From JANLYC01 sp963750495 (GTDB taxonomy: Bacteria; Actinomycetota; Actinomycetes; Propionibacteriales; Nocardioidaceae): DNA of 64,000 nt. The notes beneath the pieces were generated by a model, which saw only the letters and a list, made by a program, of their open reading frames with translations, was not told where the DNA came from and made no database searches. Every line of letters starts with the position of its first letter. The stretch's first letter is position 1. Location: NCBI GenBank assembly GCA_963750495.1, contig CAVVQV010000004.1:1178001-1242000 (forward strand). The letters run 5' to 3'. The position numbers were made by a program, and so were the translations under genes. Shown here piece by piece: positions 33,691 to 42,714 of the stretch.

Positions 33691-33734
33691 CCACAACTCA
33701 CGGTTCAAGGAGCCACAACTCACGGTTCAACGAA
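33691..33734. repeat. right 44-bp inverted repeat of the DUF559 cassette
   Basis: Perfect inverted copy of 32571-32614, made of CCACAACTCACGGTTCAA units in tandem. A third, degenerate unit (two changes) extends it inward to about 33671. The outer end touches the stop codon region of the mttB-like gene at 33737. Confidence 0.9.
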
Positions 33735-33736
33735 CG

Positions 33737-35176
33737 CTAGTCGCCGAGCTCGTGGCGGCGGCGGGTGACGTAGTCCTCGAGCTCGGCACGAATGGCGTCG
33801 TCGAGAGGCGGCGGCTCGTACGCCTCGAGCTTGGCCTGGTAGACCTGGGTGGCCCGCGCTGCCGTGTCGAGTCCCCCGGTACGCATCCACTTCTCGTAGT
33901 TGTCCGACGAGGACAGGAATGGCCGGTAGAAGCAGGTACGGAACCGTTCCATCGTGTGCATGGCGCCCAGGAAGTGACCACCGTGGCCGACCTCCTCGTG
34001 TGCCCCGAAGGCCAGCGACGCCGCGTCGATCTCCAACGGCGTGAACTCCACCTGCAACATCTCGAGCAGCTGGATGTCGATGATGAACTTCTCGTATCCC
34101 GCCACGAGGCCACCCTCGAGCCAGCCGGCCGAGTGCATCACCCAGTTGACCCCGGCCAGAAACGTCGGCAGCAACGTCATCATCGCCTCGTAGCCGGCCT
34201 GCGCGTCGGGCACCTGGCTCGACGTCATCCCGCCGCCGGAGCGGAAGGGCAGCCCGAGGTGCCGCGCGATCTGACCGGTGCAGAAGAGTCCGATCGCAGA
34301 CTCAGGCGTCCCGAAGCACGGTGAGCCCGACTGCATGTCGATGTTGGACAGGAACGACCCGAAGATCACCGGACACCCCGGCCGGATCAGCTGCGCCAGC
34401 GCGATCCCCGACAGCGCCTCGGCCATCTGCTGCACCAGCGCGGCGGGGATCGTCACCGGAGACATCGCACCCATGAGCAGGAACGGCGTCAGTACGACGG
34501 GCTGGGCCGCTTCGCAGTACTCGAACATCGCGTCGAGCATCCGGTCGTCCCACCGCAGCGGCGAGTTGCAGTTGATCAGGGAGATCGACGCCGGCGTCTG
34601 TTCGATGACGTCGCGGCCGCCGAAGAGGATCGAGCTCATCGCAATGGTGTCGGCTGCGTTGACGCCCGAGACGACGTTGCCCATGTAGACCTTGTCGGTC
34701 AACGTCTGCAGGGCATACGTCATGTCGAGGTGTCGGGAGTCGAGCGGTGTGTCGTTCGGCTCGCACACCACGCCCCCGGCCGAGTCCATGACGGCGTACG
34801 ACTGGGACAGCTTCGCGAAGTTGCGGAAGTCGTCCATCGTCGCGTCCCGCCGGACCTCGCCCTCGCGCAGGAAGGGTGGCCCGTACACGGCGCCGAACGC
34901 CATCGAGTCGCCGCCGATGTGGATCGTGTTCGCGGGGTTGCGGGCCTGGACGTCGAACTCCTTCGGCGCCTTCGCCACCTGCTCCATCACGAAGTCGGGA
35001 TCGAGGAAGACCGTGTTGTCCTCGACGCGCTGACCGGCCGCCTTGAACAGCGCCAGGGCCCGGTCGGACATGAACTCCACGCCGATCTCGGTCACGATCC
35101 GCCGCCAGCCGGCATCCAGGGTGGCCATGGCCTCTCCGGAGAGCACCTCATAGCGCGGCATCTTGTTGCGGAACAT
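33737..35176 (-). CDS. MttB-family (trimethylamine/betaine:corrinoid) methyltransferase, non-pyrrolysine
   Basis: 479 residues. The MttB superfamily barrel is recognised by IHIGGDSMAFGAVYGPPFL, LDMTYALQTLTDKVYMGNVVSG, SLINCNSPLRWDDRMLDAMFEYCEAAQPVVLTPFLLMGAMSPVTIPAAL and GSPCFGTPESAIGLFCTGQIARHLGLPFRSGGG. True trimethylamine enzymes read through an amber codon as pyrrolysine; here the frame is uninterrupted, as in MtgB (glycine betaine), MtpB (proline betaine) and MtcB (carnitine). With betaine uptake and choline oxidation genes nearby, glycine betaine is the favoured substrate, giving dimethylglycine and methyl-Co(III) on the corrinoid protein encoded at 36254. Confidence 0.9.
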   Translation of the reverse strand: MFRNKMPRYEVLSGEAMATLDAGWRRIVTEIGVEFMSDRALALFKAAGQRVEDNTVFLDPDFVMEQVAKAPKEFDVQARNPANTIHIGGDSMAFGAVYGPPFLREGEVRRDATMDDFRNFAKLSQSYAVMDSAGGVVCEPNDTPLDSRHLDMTYALQTLTDKVYMGNVVSGVNAADTIAMSSILFGGRDVIEQTPASISLINCNSPLRWDDRMLDAMFEYCEAAQPVVLTPFLLMGAMSPVTIPAALVQQMAEALSGIALAQLIRPGCPVIFGSFLSNIDMQSGSPCFGTPESAIGLFCTGQIARHLGLPFRSGGGMTSSQVPDAQAGYEAMMTLLPTFLAGVNWVMHSAGWLEGGLVAGYEKFIIDIQLLEMLQVEFTPLEIDAASLAFGAHEEVGHGGHFLGAMHTMERFRTCFYRPFLSSSDNYEKWMRTGGLDTAARATQVYQAKLEAYEPPPLDDAIRAELEDYVTRRRHELGD

Positions 35177-35240
35177 GCGGCCTCCCGACCCTCGGTCAAC
35201 GCGTCCAACCCGAACTCAGCAGAATCGTAGCGTCATGATG

Positions 35241-35256
35241 TGGAACTCTCGTTCCA
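35241..35256. promoter_or_regulatory. TGGAAC-N4-GTTCCA dyad, probable IclR operator
   Basis: A perfect 6-bp inverted repeat TGGAAC/GTTCCA with spacer TCTC lies between the divergent mttB-like gene and the IclR-type gene. It closely resembles the TGGAA...TTCCA operators of the IclR family. It is 65 bases upstream of the mttB-like start, positioned to control one or both transcripts. Confidence 0.65.
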
Positions 35257-35363
35257 TATTGTGGTTTCATTGTGGAGCATCACCCCACGATGCGGAAGTC
35301 CCCCACGCGATTGCGCCGGAGATTCGACCGGCCCATCCCACCGACACCACGCGAGGTCAGCAG

Positions 35364-36253
35364 TTGAGCGGCAACGGCACCCAGGCGATCGACAGAGCAG
35401 CCGAGCTGCTCTCGCGCGTCGTCCTCGCCGACGAGAAGCCGGCCTTCGGTGAGCTGGTGTCCGACACCGGACTGGCCAAGTCGACGGCCTCACGCCTGCT
35501 CCAAGCCCTCGAGCGGCACCGCCTCGTCCACCGCGACGACGAGGGCGGCTACGCGGCCGGTGCACTCTTTGCGCTGTACGCCAGCCGGCACGAGCCGTTC
35601 GACGAGCTCATCGCCATCGCGGAGCCCACGATGCAACGGCTCAGCGATGCCACCGGCGAGACCGTCAACCTGGCGGTGGCGCGCAACAACACCGTCGTGC
35701 AGGTCGCACAGATCGACTCGACCTTTTTGCTCGGCACCGTCAACTGGGTCGACGTCGATGTACCGCCACACTGCTCAGCCCTCGGCAAGATCCTGTACGC
35801 CGCCGGGGTGATCGACCTGCCGACCAGCCCCCTCGAACGGCGTACCGAGCACACGATCACCGAGCCCACGTTGTTCGCCGCGCACCTCGGCGAGATCCGG
35901 AGCCAGGGCTACGCCGTCACCCTCGGCGAGCTCGAGATCGGCCTCGACGCGGTCGCTGCGCCCGTGCTCGGACACGGCGGCGACATCGTCGCTGCGGTCG
36001 GCATCTCCGGGCCCAGCAGTCGGATCAATGACCGCCTCGCGCACCTCGGCGCGCTGCTGACCCAGCAGGCCGCCACGTTGTCGCAGGCCCTGGGGCATGA
36101 CCAGCCGCACCTCACCGCCCCGGACCACGCCGGCACTGCATCGCCAGCACCGTTGGCACCGCCAGCACCGTCAACACCGTTGGCACCGTCAGCACCGTCA
36201 GCATCACCAGCACAGTCAGCCGCACCGACATCGAACGGGAAGGAGGGCGCCGC

Positions 36254-36257
<4 letters not shown>
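35364..36257 (+). CDS. IclR family transcriptional regulator with Ala/Pro/Ser tail
   Basis: 297 residues. The TTG at 35364, preceded by GAGG, is chosen because the winged helix begins directly after it (TQAIDRAAELLSRVVLADEKPAFGELVSDTGLAKSTASRLLQALE); the open frame upstream lies in the promoter. The effector domain runs to about residue 240 (YAVTLGELEIGLDAVAAPVLGHGG). The last 50 residues are a low-complexity PAPLAPPAPSTPLAP tail encoded by a 9-base minisatellite. It is divergent from the mttB-like gene and overlaps the corrinoid protein gene by ATGA, so it is built into the demethylation operon. Confidence 0.9.
36144..36224. repeat. 9-bp minisatellite inside the IclR gene
   Basis: Nine consecutive in-frame 9-base units of the type (C/T)CAGCACCG or TTGGCACCG, decaying towards the 3' end, encode Pro-Ala-Pro / Leu-Ala-Pro / Ser-Ala-Pro triplets at the C-terminus of the regulator. 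Copy number could vary between strains without breaking the frame. Confidence 0.85.
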
Positions 36258-36919
<662 letters not shown>

Positions 36920-36982
36920 CCCCACCGCCGTTGCCCGACCAGCCGTACCGACCGCAGCCCAGCGCTCCCAGCAAGGAAATCC

Positions 36983-37894
36983 ATGCACACTCGTTTGAGC
37001 TCCGCCAGCAAAGAGATCGTCATCGGTCACGACCAGCCCTTCTGCCTCATCGGCGAACGCATCAACCCGACCGGACGCAAGCTCTTCCAGGAGCAGCTGC
37101 GCGCCGGTGACCTGTCGGCGATCGAACGCGACGTGGCGGCGCAGGTCGCCGGTGGCGCCACCGTGCTGGACATCAACATGGGCGTACCGCTGACCGACGA
37201 ACCCGAGCTGCTCAAGAAGGCGATCAAGCTCGTGCAGAGCCTGACCGACCTGCCGGTCTGTATCGACTCGTCGGTGGTCGAGGCGATCGAGGCAGGGCTG
37301 TCGGTCTACGAGGGGCGTGCCCTGGTCAACTCGATCACCGCCGAGGACGACCGGATGGCCGAGATCCTGCCGATGGTGAAGCACTACGGCGCCGCAGTGA
37401 TCGCGCTGCCGAACGACCACGACGAGATCCCGATGGAAGCCGACAAGCGGCTCGTGCTGACGAAGAAGATCCTCGACACGGCCGTCGACAAGTACGGCCT
37501 GGCACCGGAGGACATCGTCATCGACCCACTCGCCATGCCGATCGGCGCCGATCCGAACATCGTCAACGTGGCGTACGAGACGATCCAGCGCATCCGCGAC
37601 GAGTTCGGCGTCAACATGACGCTGGGTGCCTCCAACGTGTCGTTCGGGATGCCCGGCCGCCACACGATCAACGCCACGTTCTTGCCGATGGCCATGGCGG
37701 TGGGACTGACCAGCGCGATCATGGACACCCGGACACCGCAGATCGTCGAGGCGGTCAAGGCGGCCGACCTGCTGCTCGGGCACGACGAGTGGGGCGGCAA
37801 CTGGATCGCGGCGCACCGGGCCCGGCAGGCCGCCGAGAAGGCCGCCGCTGAGGCAGCGACCCAGGACATCCCTGCGGGGGCCGCCGCGCGATGA
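36983..37894 (+). CDS. methyltetrahydrofolate:corrinoid methyltransferase (MtgA/MtvA-like)
   Basis: 303 residues with an AAGGAA ribosome site. The pterin-binding barrel is shown by CLIGERINPTGRKLFQEQL, TVLDINMGVPLTDEPELLKKAI, LPVCIDSSVVEAIEAGL, LVNSITAED and MTLGASNVSFGMPGRHTIN. Homologues move methyl between a methyl-corrinoid protein and H4folate. In this operon the expected direction is from the methyl-corrinoid protein to H4folate, giving 5-methyl-H4folate. The C-terminal 25 residues are Ala-rich. It overlaps the next gene by ATGA. Confidence 0.92.
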   Translation: MHTRLSSASKEIVIGHDQPFCLIGERINPTGRKLFQEQLRAGDLSAIERDVAAQVAGGATVLDINMGVPLTDEPELLKKAIKLVQSLTDLPVCIDSSVVEAIEAGLSVYEGRALVNSITAEDDRMAEILPMVKHYGAAVIALPNDHDEIPMEADKRLVLTKKILDTAVDKYGLAPEDIVIDPLAMPIGADPNIVNVAYETIQRIRDEFGVNMTLGASNVSFGMPGRHTINATFLPMAMAVGLTSAIMDTRTPQIVEAVKAADLLLGHDEWGGNWIAAHRARQAAEKAAAEAATQDIPAGAAAR

Positions 37895-39840
37895 CGGCAG
37901 GCTTCGGGCCGGACACCTCGATCAATCCCGAGGAGCTGCGTCGGGAAGGCCTCATCGTGCCGCCGCTCGACACGGCCACCGAGGCGCCGACCCATGACGG
38001 CACCGGTCGCGTGCGTCTCCACTTCACGCCCTCGGACCGCGAGGTGCGAGTGCCACCGGGTGTCAGCGTCTTCGACGCAGCCAGCTGGAACGGCATCGCG
38101 ATCGACTCGACCTGTGGTGGCCACGGCACGTGCAAGAAGTGCAAGGTGCAGATCGTCGACGGCAGCGTGCCGATCTCACGGCTCGACGTACGGTCGTTCA
38201 CCGGCGAGCAGCTCGACGGCGGCTGGCGGCTCGCCTGTCTCGCCCAGGCCACGACAGACCTGACCGTCGAGGTGCCGCCGCTCATGACCCGGCCCAAGGC
38301 CGCGACCGTGGGAGTAGGACGGCAGGTGATCCTGCGGCCAGCCATCCAGAAGCGGTACGTCGAGCTGACAGAGCCGACGCTCTCCGACCAGGCCACCGAC
38401 CTCGCGCGGCTGTTGGCGGAGATCGACGATCTCGAGCTCCGGGTCGACCTGTACGCGCTGCGCCGCATCCCGAGTGTGGCTCGCCAGTCCGATTTCAAGT
38501 ACACCGCTGTGGTGGTGGACGACGTTCTCATCGACGTCGAGCCTGGGGACACCACGGACCGCCGCTATGCGATCGCGTTCGACCTGGGTACGACGACCGT
38601 GGTGGCCACGTTGCTCGACACGTCGACCGGGACGCCGGCTGCCGTCGCCTCCATGCTCAACAAGCAGCAGCCGTTCGGCGCAGACGTCATCACCCGGATC
38701 AGCGCCACCATGATGGATCCCGATGCACTCGGACGCCTGCAGGAGCTGGCGCACGCGACGCTCGACGAGCTGACCCGCGAAGTCTGCACCGAGGCCGAGA
38801 TCGACCCCGCTGAGATCTACGAGATCGCGGTCGCCGGCAACGCGACCATGACCGCACTTGCCCTCGGCATCGACCCCGAGCCGCTCGGTGTCGCCCCGTT
38901 CATCATGTCGTCGGCCACTCTGCCGGAGCTGCTCGCGACCGACCTCGGCGTCCATGTGCACCCCCGGGCGCGAGCCGTCGTGCTGCCGGCGCTCGGTGCC
39001 TATGTCGGCGGTGACATCGTCGCAGGCATGCTCGCTTCCGGCATGGATCGCGACAAGCGGATGCGGCTCTTCATCGACGTCGGCACCAACTGCGAGATCG
39101 TGCTCGGTGACGGTGAACGGATCGTCTCCACAGCGGCCCCGGCCGGACCGGCGTTCGAGGGTGGCGCCATCCGCTGCGGCATGCGAGCTGCTGACGGCGC
39201 CATCGAGGTCATCCAGATCGGCGACGACTGGTCCGTGATTTGCCAGGTGATCGGCGACGTGGCTCCGCAGGGACTCTGCGGGTCAGGACTGGTCGACGCC
39301 GTCGCCGAGCTCGTCCGAGTCGGGCTGCTGGACTCGTCAGGGCGCTTCCTCACCGACGAGCAGACCGCTGAACGGCTGCCTGGCCTCAAGGACCGGCTCG
39401 GTGAGATCAACGGTGAGCGCGTCTTCGCCCTGGCGTGGCACGAGGACGGGAAGCGTGCGCTCGCCGACTCGGTCTACCTGAGCCAGCGCGACGTGCGCGA
39501 GCTGCAGTTCGCCAAGGCTGCCATCTCGACCGGCTGGACGCTGATGCTCGAAGAGCTCGGAGTCGAGCAAGCCGATGTACAGCAGGTGCTGCTCGCCGGG
39601 TCATTCGGGTCGTATCTGTCGCCGGCCAGCGCGGTCCGGATCGGGCTCGTGCCCAAACTTCCGGTGCTACGCATCGTGAGTGCGGGCAACGTCGCAGGCG
39701 AGGGCGCCAAGATGACACTGCTCAGCATGCAGGAGCGCAAGGGTGCCGCAGCATTGTTGGAGGAGGTGACGTATGTCGAGCTCTCCGACCGTCCCGACTT
39801 CAACGACCGGTTCGTCGACCAGCTTGCCTTCCCCAGCTGA
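37891..39840 (+). CDS. RACo-type corrinoid reductive activase (2Fe-2S + ASKHA)
   Basis: 649 residues. A plant-type [2Fe-2S] domain lies near the N-terminus with Cys75, Cys81, Cys84 (CGGHGTCKKC) and Cys116. It is followed by the linker and the ASKHA ATPase/DUF4445 part: IAFDLGTTTVVATLLD, EIAVAGNATMTALALG, LFIDVGTNCEIVLGDG and VLLAGSFGSYLSPASAVRIGL. Such activators use ATP and a low-potential electron to return inactive Co(II) corrinoid to Co(I). Its presence is strong evidence that the preceding genes form a working corrinoid methyl-transfer system. In an aerobe accidental cobalt oxidation would be frequent, making it essential. Confidence 0.94.
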   Translation: MTAGFGPDTSINPEELRREGLIVPPLDTATEAPTHDGTGRVRLHFTPSDREVRVPPGVSVFDAASWNGIAIDSTCGGHGTCKKCKVQIVDGSVPISRLDVRSFTGEQLDGGWRLACLAQATTDLTVEVPPLMTRPKAATVGVGRQVILRPAIQKRYVELTEPTLSDQATDLARLLAEIDDLELRVDLYALRRIPSVARQSDFKYTAVVVDDVLIDVEPGDTTDRRYAIAFDLGTTTVVATLLDTSTGTPAAVASMLNKQQPFGADVITRISATMMDPDALGRLQELAHATLDELTREVCTEAEIDPAEIYEIAVAGNATMTALALGIDPEPLGVAPFIMSSATLPELLATDLGVHVHPRARAVVLPALGAYVGGDIVAGMLASGMDRDKRMRLFIDVGTNCEIVLGDGERIVSTAAPAGPAFEGGAIRCGMRAADGAIEVIQIGDDWSVICQVIGDVAPQGLCGSGLVDAVAELVRVGLLDSSGRFLTDEQTAERLPGLKDRLGEINGERVFALAWHEDGKRALADSVYLSQRDVRELQFAKAAISTGWTLMLEELGVEQADVQQVLLAGSFGSYLSPASAVRIGLVPKLPVLRIVSAGNVAGEGAKMTLLSMQERKGAAALLEEVTYVELSDRPDFNDRFVDQLAFPS

Positions 39841-40498
39841 CGCGCACGCCGGCATGCCTCCGGTTCCCGGCCTCAGCGGCGATGCAGATCCCATCAGGAC
39901 CGCCCGTACGGGAGTCGTGGCCATCATCGCCTGCGGTGCGATTTCCCAACCCTGCAAGGAGATCGTCACCCGACGCGGCTGGTCTGCAGATGTCTACCCG
40001 TTGCCTCCGCTGCTGCACAACCGCCCCGATCTCATCGCAGGCGAGGTGGAACGCCTCGCAGCTGAGCTGAGTCCCCGCTACGACCGGTTGGCGGTCGGGT
40101 ATGCCGACTGCGGCACGTACGGGGCACTCGACGAGGTCTGCGAGCGGCTGTCGATGACGCGGCTGGCGGGGTTGCACTGCTACGACGTGTACGCCGGACC
40201 CGAGCGCCTGCAACGCTTCTTCGACGAGCAACCGGGCACCTACGTGCTCACTGACTTCCTGGCGCGGTCGTTCGCGCGGACCGTGCTGGCCGAGCTCGGG
40301 CTCGACCGCTACCCCGAGCTGCGCGACACGTACTTCGGCCACTACACGCGCGTCATCTGGCTCGCTCAGGAGCTCGACGCCGAGACGGAGACGGTCGCGC
40401 AACAAGCAGCAGCCGCCATCGGCCTACCGCTGACGCGAATCGATGTCGGAACGACCGGCCTCGAGCGCGAGCTCGAAGGTCTCGTGCTCGACTGCTGA
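39773..40498 (+). CDS. DUF1638 domain protein
   Basis: 241 residues; ATG 39773 has a near-perfect GGAGGAGG site although it overlaps the RACo gene by 68 bases, so the overlap is probably real. After a Ser/Thr/Pro-rich leader of about 45 residues comes the DUF1638 core: VAIIACGAISQPCKEIV, DRLAVGYADCGTYGALDEVCERL, GLHCYDVYAGPERLQRFFDEQPGTYVLTDFLARSF. The conserved cysteines and the acidic/His residues look metal-binding. DUF1638 proteins recur beside methylamine-type corrinoid methyltransferase genes, especially in methanogens and acetogens, but no activity is established. Confidence 0.88.
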   Translation: MSSSPTVPTSTTGSSTSLPSPADAHAGMPPVPGLSGDADPIRTARTGVVAIIACGAISQPCKEIVTRRGWSADVYPLPPLLHNRPDLIAGEVERLAAELSPRYDRLAVGYADCGTYGALDEVCERLSMTRLAGLHCYDVYAGPERLQRFFDEQPGTYVLTDFLARSFARTVLAELGLDRYPELRDTYFGHYTRVIWLAQELDAETETVAQQAAAAIGLPLTRIDVGTTGLERELEGLVLDC

Positions 40499-40513
40499 GC
40501 GCGGCTACGAGCG

Positions 40514-41356
40514 TCATCGCGCCAGCAGCTCCTGGCGCCAGGTCTCCGTCTCGGCGACCTGGTTGAACGTGAAGAGATGGAGGCCGGCGACCCGCAGGCT
40601 GGGGTCGCCCAGCGCCGGCGCCGCCTTGAGCAGAAACCGTTCCGGACTGAATCCACCGGGTGCGGCGATCCTGGCAAAGGCGGAGGCGTGGGACTTGAGG
40701 AACCGCACGGACTGCCCGACTCCGATCTTGCCGGCCATCGTGAGCAGCTTGGTGCGTTCGACCGGCCCGGGCAGACCGATGAGCACGGGGAGATCGATGC
40801 CACGCTTGCGCATCCGCTTCAACCACGTGGCGATCGTGTCGGCGTCGAAGCACAGGTTGCTCACGACGTAGGTGGCATGCGCGCGCTTGTCCCACATCGA
40901 CTGGATCGTGATGTCGTCCTCGATGGCCGGGTGGCTCTCGGGATACCCCGTGATGCCCACCTCGGCGAAGGGGCGGCCCATCGCGGTCAGGTGCTCGAGC
41001 AGGGCGATGGACCCGGTGTACTCGCCCGCCGGGGGGTCGGCGTCTCCGGCGGGGCAGAAGACGTTGGTCACGTCGAGGGCACGCAGCCTCGTGACGATCT
41101 CCTCGAGCTCGGCCGGCCCGCTGATCATCCGCGCAGCCAGGTGCGGAACTACCTGGTAGCCGTGCCCGGTCAGCCGCTCGGTCAGGTCCAGGGTCGCGCC
41201 GATGCCTTTGGTGGGGCTCGCGGTGACCGTCAGGGTCACGTCGAGCGGCACGTGGTCGACGATGGCCTGTTCGATCTTCGCAGTGGGGAGCACTTCGTAG
41301 CGGGCCGACGTCAACGCGTTGTGCACCACGGCCATCGGCTGCGCTTTGTTGCGCAT
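40514..41356 (-). CDS. methylenetetrahydrofolate reductase-like protein
   Basis: 280 residues. The barrel shows LDVTLTVTASPTKGIGATLDLTERLTGHGYQVVPHLAARMISG, ALDVTNVFCPAGDADPPAGEYTGSIALLEHL, EVGITGYPESHP and YVVSNLCFDADTIATWLKRMRKRGIDLPVLIGLPGPV, all typical of MetF/MTHFR-like flavoproteins. In biosynthesis MetF reduces methylene-H4folate. Here, next to the demethylation operon, it may run in the oxidative direction, turning the 5-methyl-H4folate formed from betaine into methylene-H4folate; this is inference. It converges on the DUF1638 gene and lies downstream of folD-DUF3017 on the same strand. Confidence 0.85.
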   Translation of the reverse strand: MRNKAQPMAVVHNALTSARYEVLPTAKIEQAIVDHVPLDVTLTVTASPTKGIGATLDLTERLTGHGYQVVPHLAARMISGPAELEEIVTRLRALDVTNVFCPAGDADPPAGEYTGSIALLEHLTAMGRPFAEVGITGYPESHPAIEDDITIQSMWDKRAHATYVVSNLCFDADTIATWLKRMRKRGIDLPVLIGLPGPVERTKLLTMAGKIGVGQSVRFLKSHASAFARIAAPGGFSPERFLLKAAPALGDPSLRVAGLHLFTFNQVAETETWRQELLAR

Positions 41357-41478
41357 CGATCAACTCATTTCTTCATACGCACCAATTTGGGCTCACTCTA
41401 GCCCTCGGAGCCTGGCCGCCAACAGGTTTCCGGGCGCGCTGCGCAGGAGTCGCGACGAGGTGGGGATGACTGGTCGGA

Positions 41479-41760
41479 CTAGCCGCGACTGGGGATGACC
41501 ACGGCGAGCACGATCATGCCGCCGGCGCAGATGGCCATCGCCGTGAGGTCGACGTACCGGCTGCGGATCCGCAGCATTCCTGCGCGCTCCTCGGGAAGCA
41601 CCGCGCGGGCCGCCAGCGCCACCACGAAGCTCACACCCATCGTGACGACACCCCCGCGCCAGGCCCCGGCGCTGACCAGTACCAGTCCCGCACATACGCC
41701 GCCGACGACAGCCAGATAGACGATGCCGCCGGAGGTCGATGGTCGCTTCAGCCAGTTCAA
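41479..41760 (-). CDS. DUF3017 small membrane protein
   Basis: 93 residues from TTG 41760. Three hydrophobic spans (GGIVYLAVVGGVCAGLVLVSAGAW, GGVVTMGVSFVVALAARAVLP, VDLTAMAICAGGMIVLAVVIP) surround the conserved LPEERAGMLRIRSRYVD typical of DUF3017. The family regularly follows folD in actinobacteria, as here with an 8-base gap. Function unknown. The start is uncertain because no good ribosome site was seen. Confidence 0.8.
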   Translation of the reverse strand: MNWLKRPSTSGGIVYLAVVGGVCAGLVLVSAGAWRGGVVTMGVSFVVALAARAVLPEERAGMLRIRSRYVDLTAMAICAGGMIVLAVVIPSRG

Positions 41761-41767
41761 CGGAGCG

Positions 41768-42625
41768 TCAAGACAGACCGGCCGAACGCTCGGCAGCTTC
41801 GACGACGTTGGTGAGCAACATCGCTCGCGTCATGGGCCCGACACCACCGGGCATCGGCGCCAGCCAACCGGCGACCTCCGTTGCATCCGGCGAGACGTCG
41901 CCGACCAGCCCTGCGTCCGTGCGGGACGTTCCGACGTCGAGCAGCACCGCACCCGGCTTGACCATGTCCGCTGTCACGAGCCCGGCGACGCCGGCGGCAG
42001 CGACGATCACGTCGGCCCGACGCGTGTGCTCGGCAAGAGCGACGGTGCCGGTGTGGCACAGGGTCACGGTCGCGTTCTCGGCGCGACGAGTCAGGAGCAG
42101 GCCGAGCGGGCGACCGACGGTGATGCCGCGTCCGATCACGCAGACCTCAGCACCCGGAAGCTTGATGTCGTACGCCGTCAGCAGCTCGACGATGCCGCGA
42201 GGCGTGCAGGGCAGCGGCGCGTCCGCCATGAGGACGAGCCGGCCGAGGTTCATCGGATGCAGGCCGTCGGCGTCCTTGTCGGGATCGACCAGCTCGAGGG
42301 CACGCTGGGCGTCAAGGTGCCGCGGTAGTGGCAGCTGCACGATGAAACCGGTACAGGACGGGTCGTCGTTGAGCGCGGCGATGCGCTCCTCGAGGAACTC
42401 CTGGGTGATGTCGGCTGGATGGTGCTCTCGCAAGGAGGCGATGCCGACCTGTGCGCAGTCCCGATGCTTCCCGGCCACGTACGACATGCTGCCGGGATCG
42501 TCCCCGATGAGCACCGTTCCGAGGCCGGGCGTGACGCCGTGCTCGGCCAGCCGCTCGACCCGTTTCTTGAGGTCGTCCCTGATGGCCCCCGCCGTCGCCT
42601 TGCCGTCCAGAATCCGCGCAGTCAC
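41768..42625 (-). CDS. folD: bifunctional methylene-H4folate dehydrogenase/methenyl-H4folate cyclohydrolase
   Basis: 285 residues from GTG 42625. Motifs: DDPGSMSYVAGKHRDCAQVGI containing the catalytic YxxxK, GFIVQLPLPRHLDAQRALELVDPDKDADGLHPMNLGRL, CTPRGIVELLTAYDI, and VIGRGITVGRPLGLLLTRRAENATVTLCHTGT. It oxidises 5,10-methylene-H4folate to 10-formyl-H4folate with NADP, linking C1 units from sarcosine/dimethylglycine and betaine to PurU. DUF3017 and the MetF-like gene lie downstream on the same strand. Confidence 0.95.
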   Translation of the reverse strand: MTARILDGKATAGAIRDDLKKRVERLAEHGVTPGLGTVLIGDDPGSMSYVAGKHRDCAQVGIASLREHHPADITQEFLEERIAALNDDPSCTGFIVQLPLPRHLDAQRALELVDPDKDADGLHPMNLGRLVLMADAPLPCTPRGIVELLTAYDIKLPGAEVCVIGRGITVGRPLGLLLTRRAENATVTLCHTGTVALAEHTRRADVIVAAAGVAGLVTADMVKPGAVLLDVGTSRTDAGLVGDVSPDATEVAGWLAPMPGGVGPMTRAMLLTNVVEAAERSAGLS

Positions 42626-42714
42626 GCGCCGATTGTGTCACGAGAGGCCCGCGGCGAGGGCCAGGCCCGAAATTGGGTTGGTGAGCGGCCGGCTCGGGTG
42701 CAAGGGTCGTCGCC

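Larger units (their letters stand above)
32571..33734. mobile_element. putative single-gene cassette bounded by 44-bp inverted repeats
   Basis: A 1164-base segment begins and ends with perfect 44-bp inverted repeats and contains only the DUF559 gene. It is wedged between the convergent purU and mttB-like genes: the left end is 5 bases after the purU stop and the right end 2 bases before the other stop, so neither is damaged. No transposase is present, and no target-site duplication is obvious. The architecture suggests a mobile or mobilisable unit, but this is inference from one copy. Confidence 0.55.

Noticed and set aside
33737..35176. Pyrrolysine (amber read-through) in the MttB-like gene
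   Set aside because: The frame is continuous over 479 residues with no internal TAG, and no pyl genes are visible.
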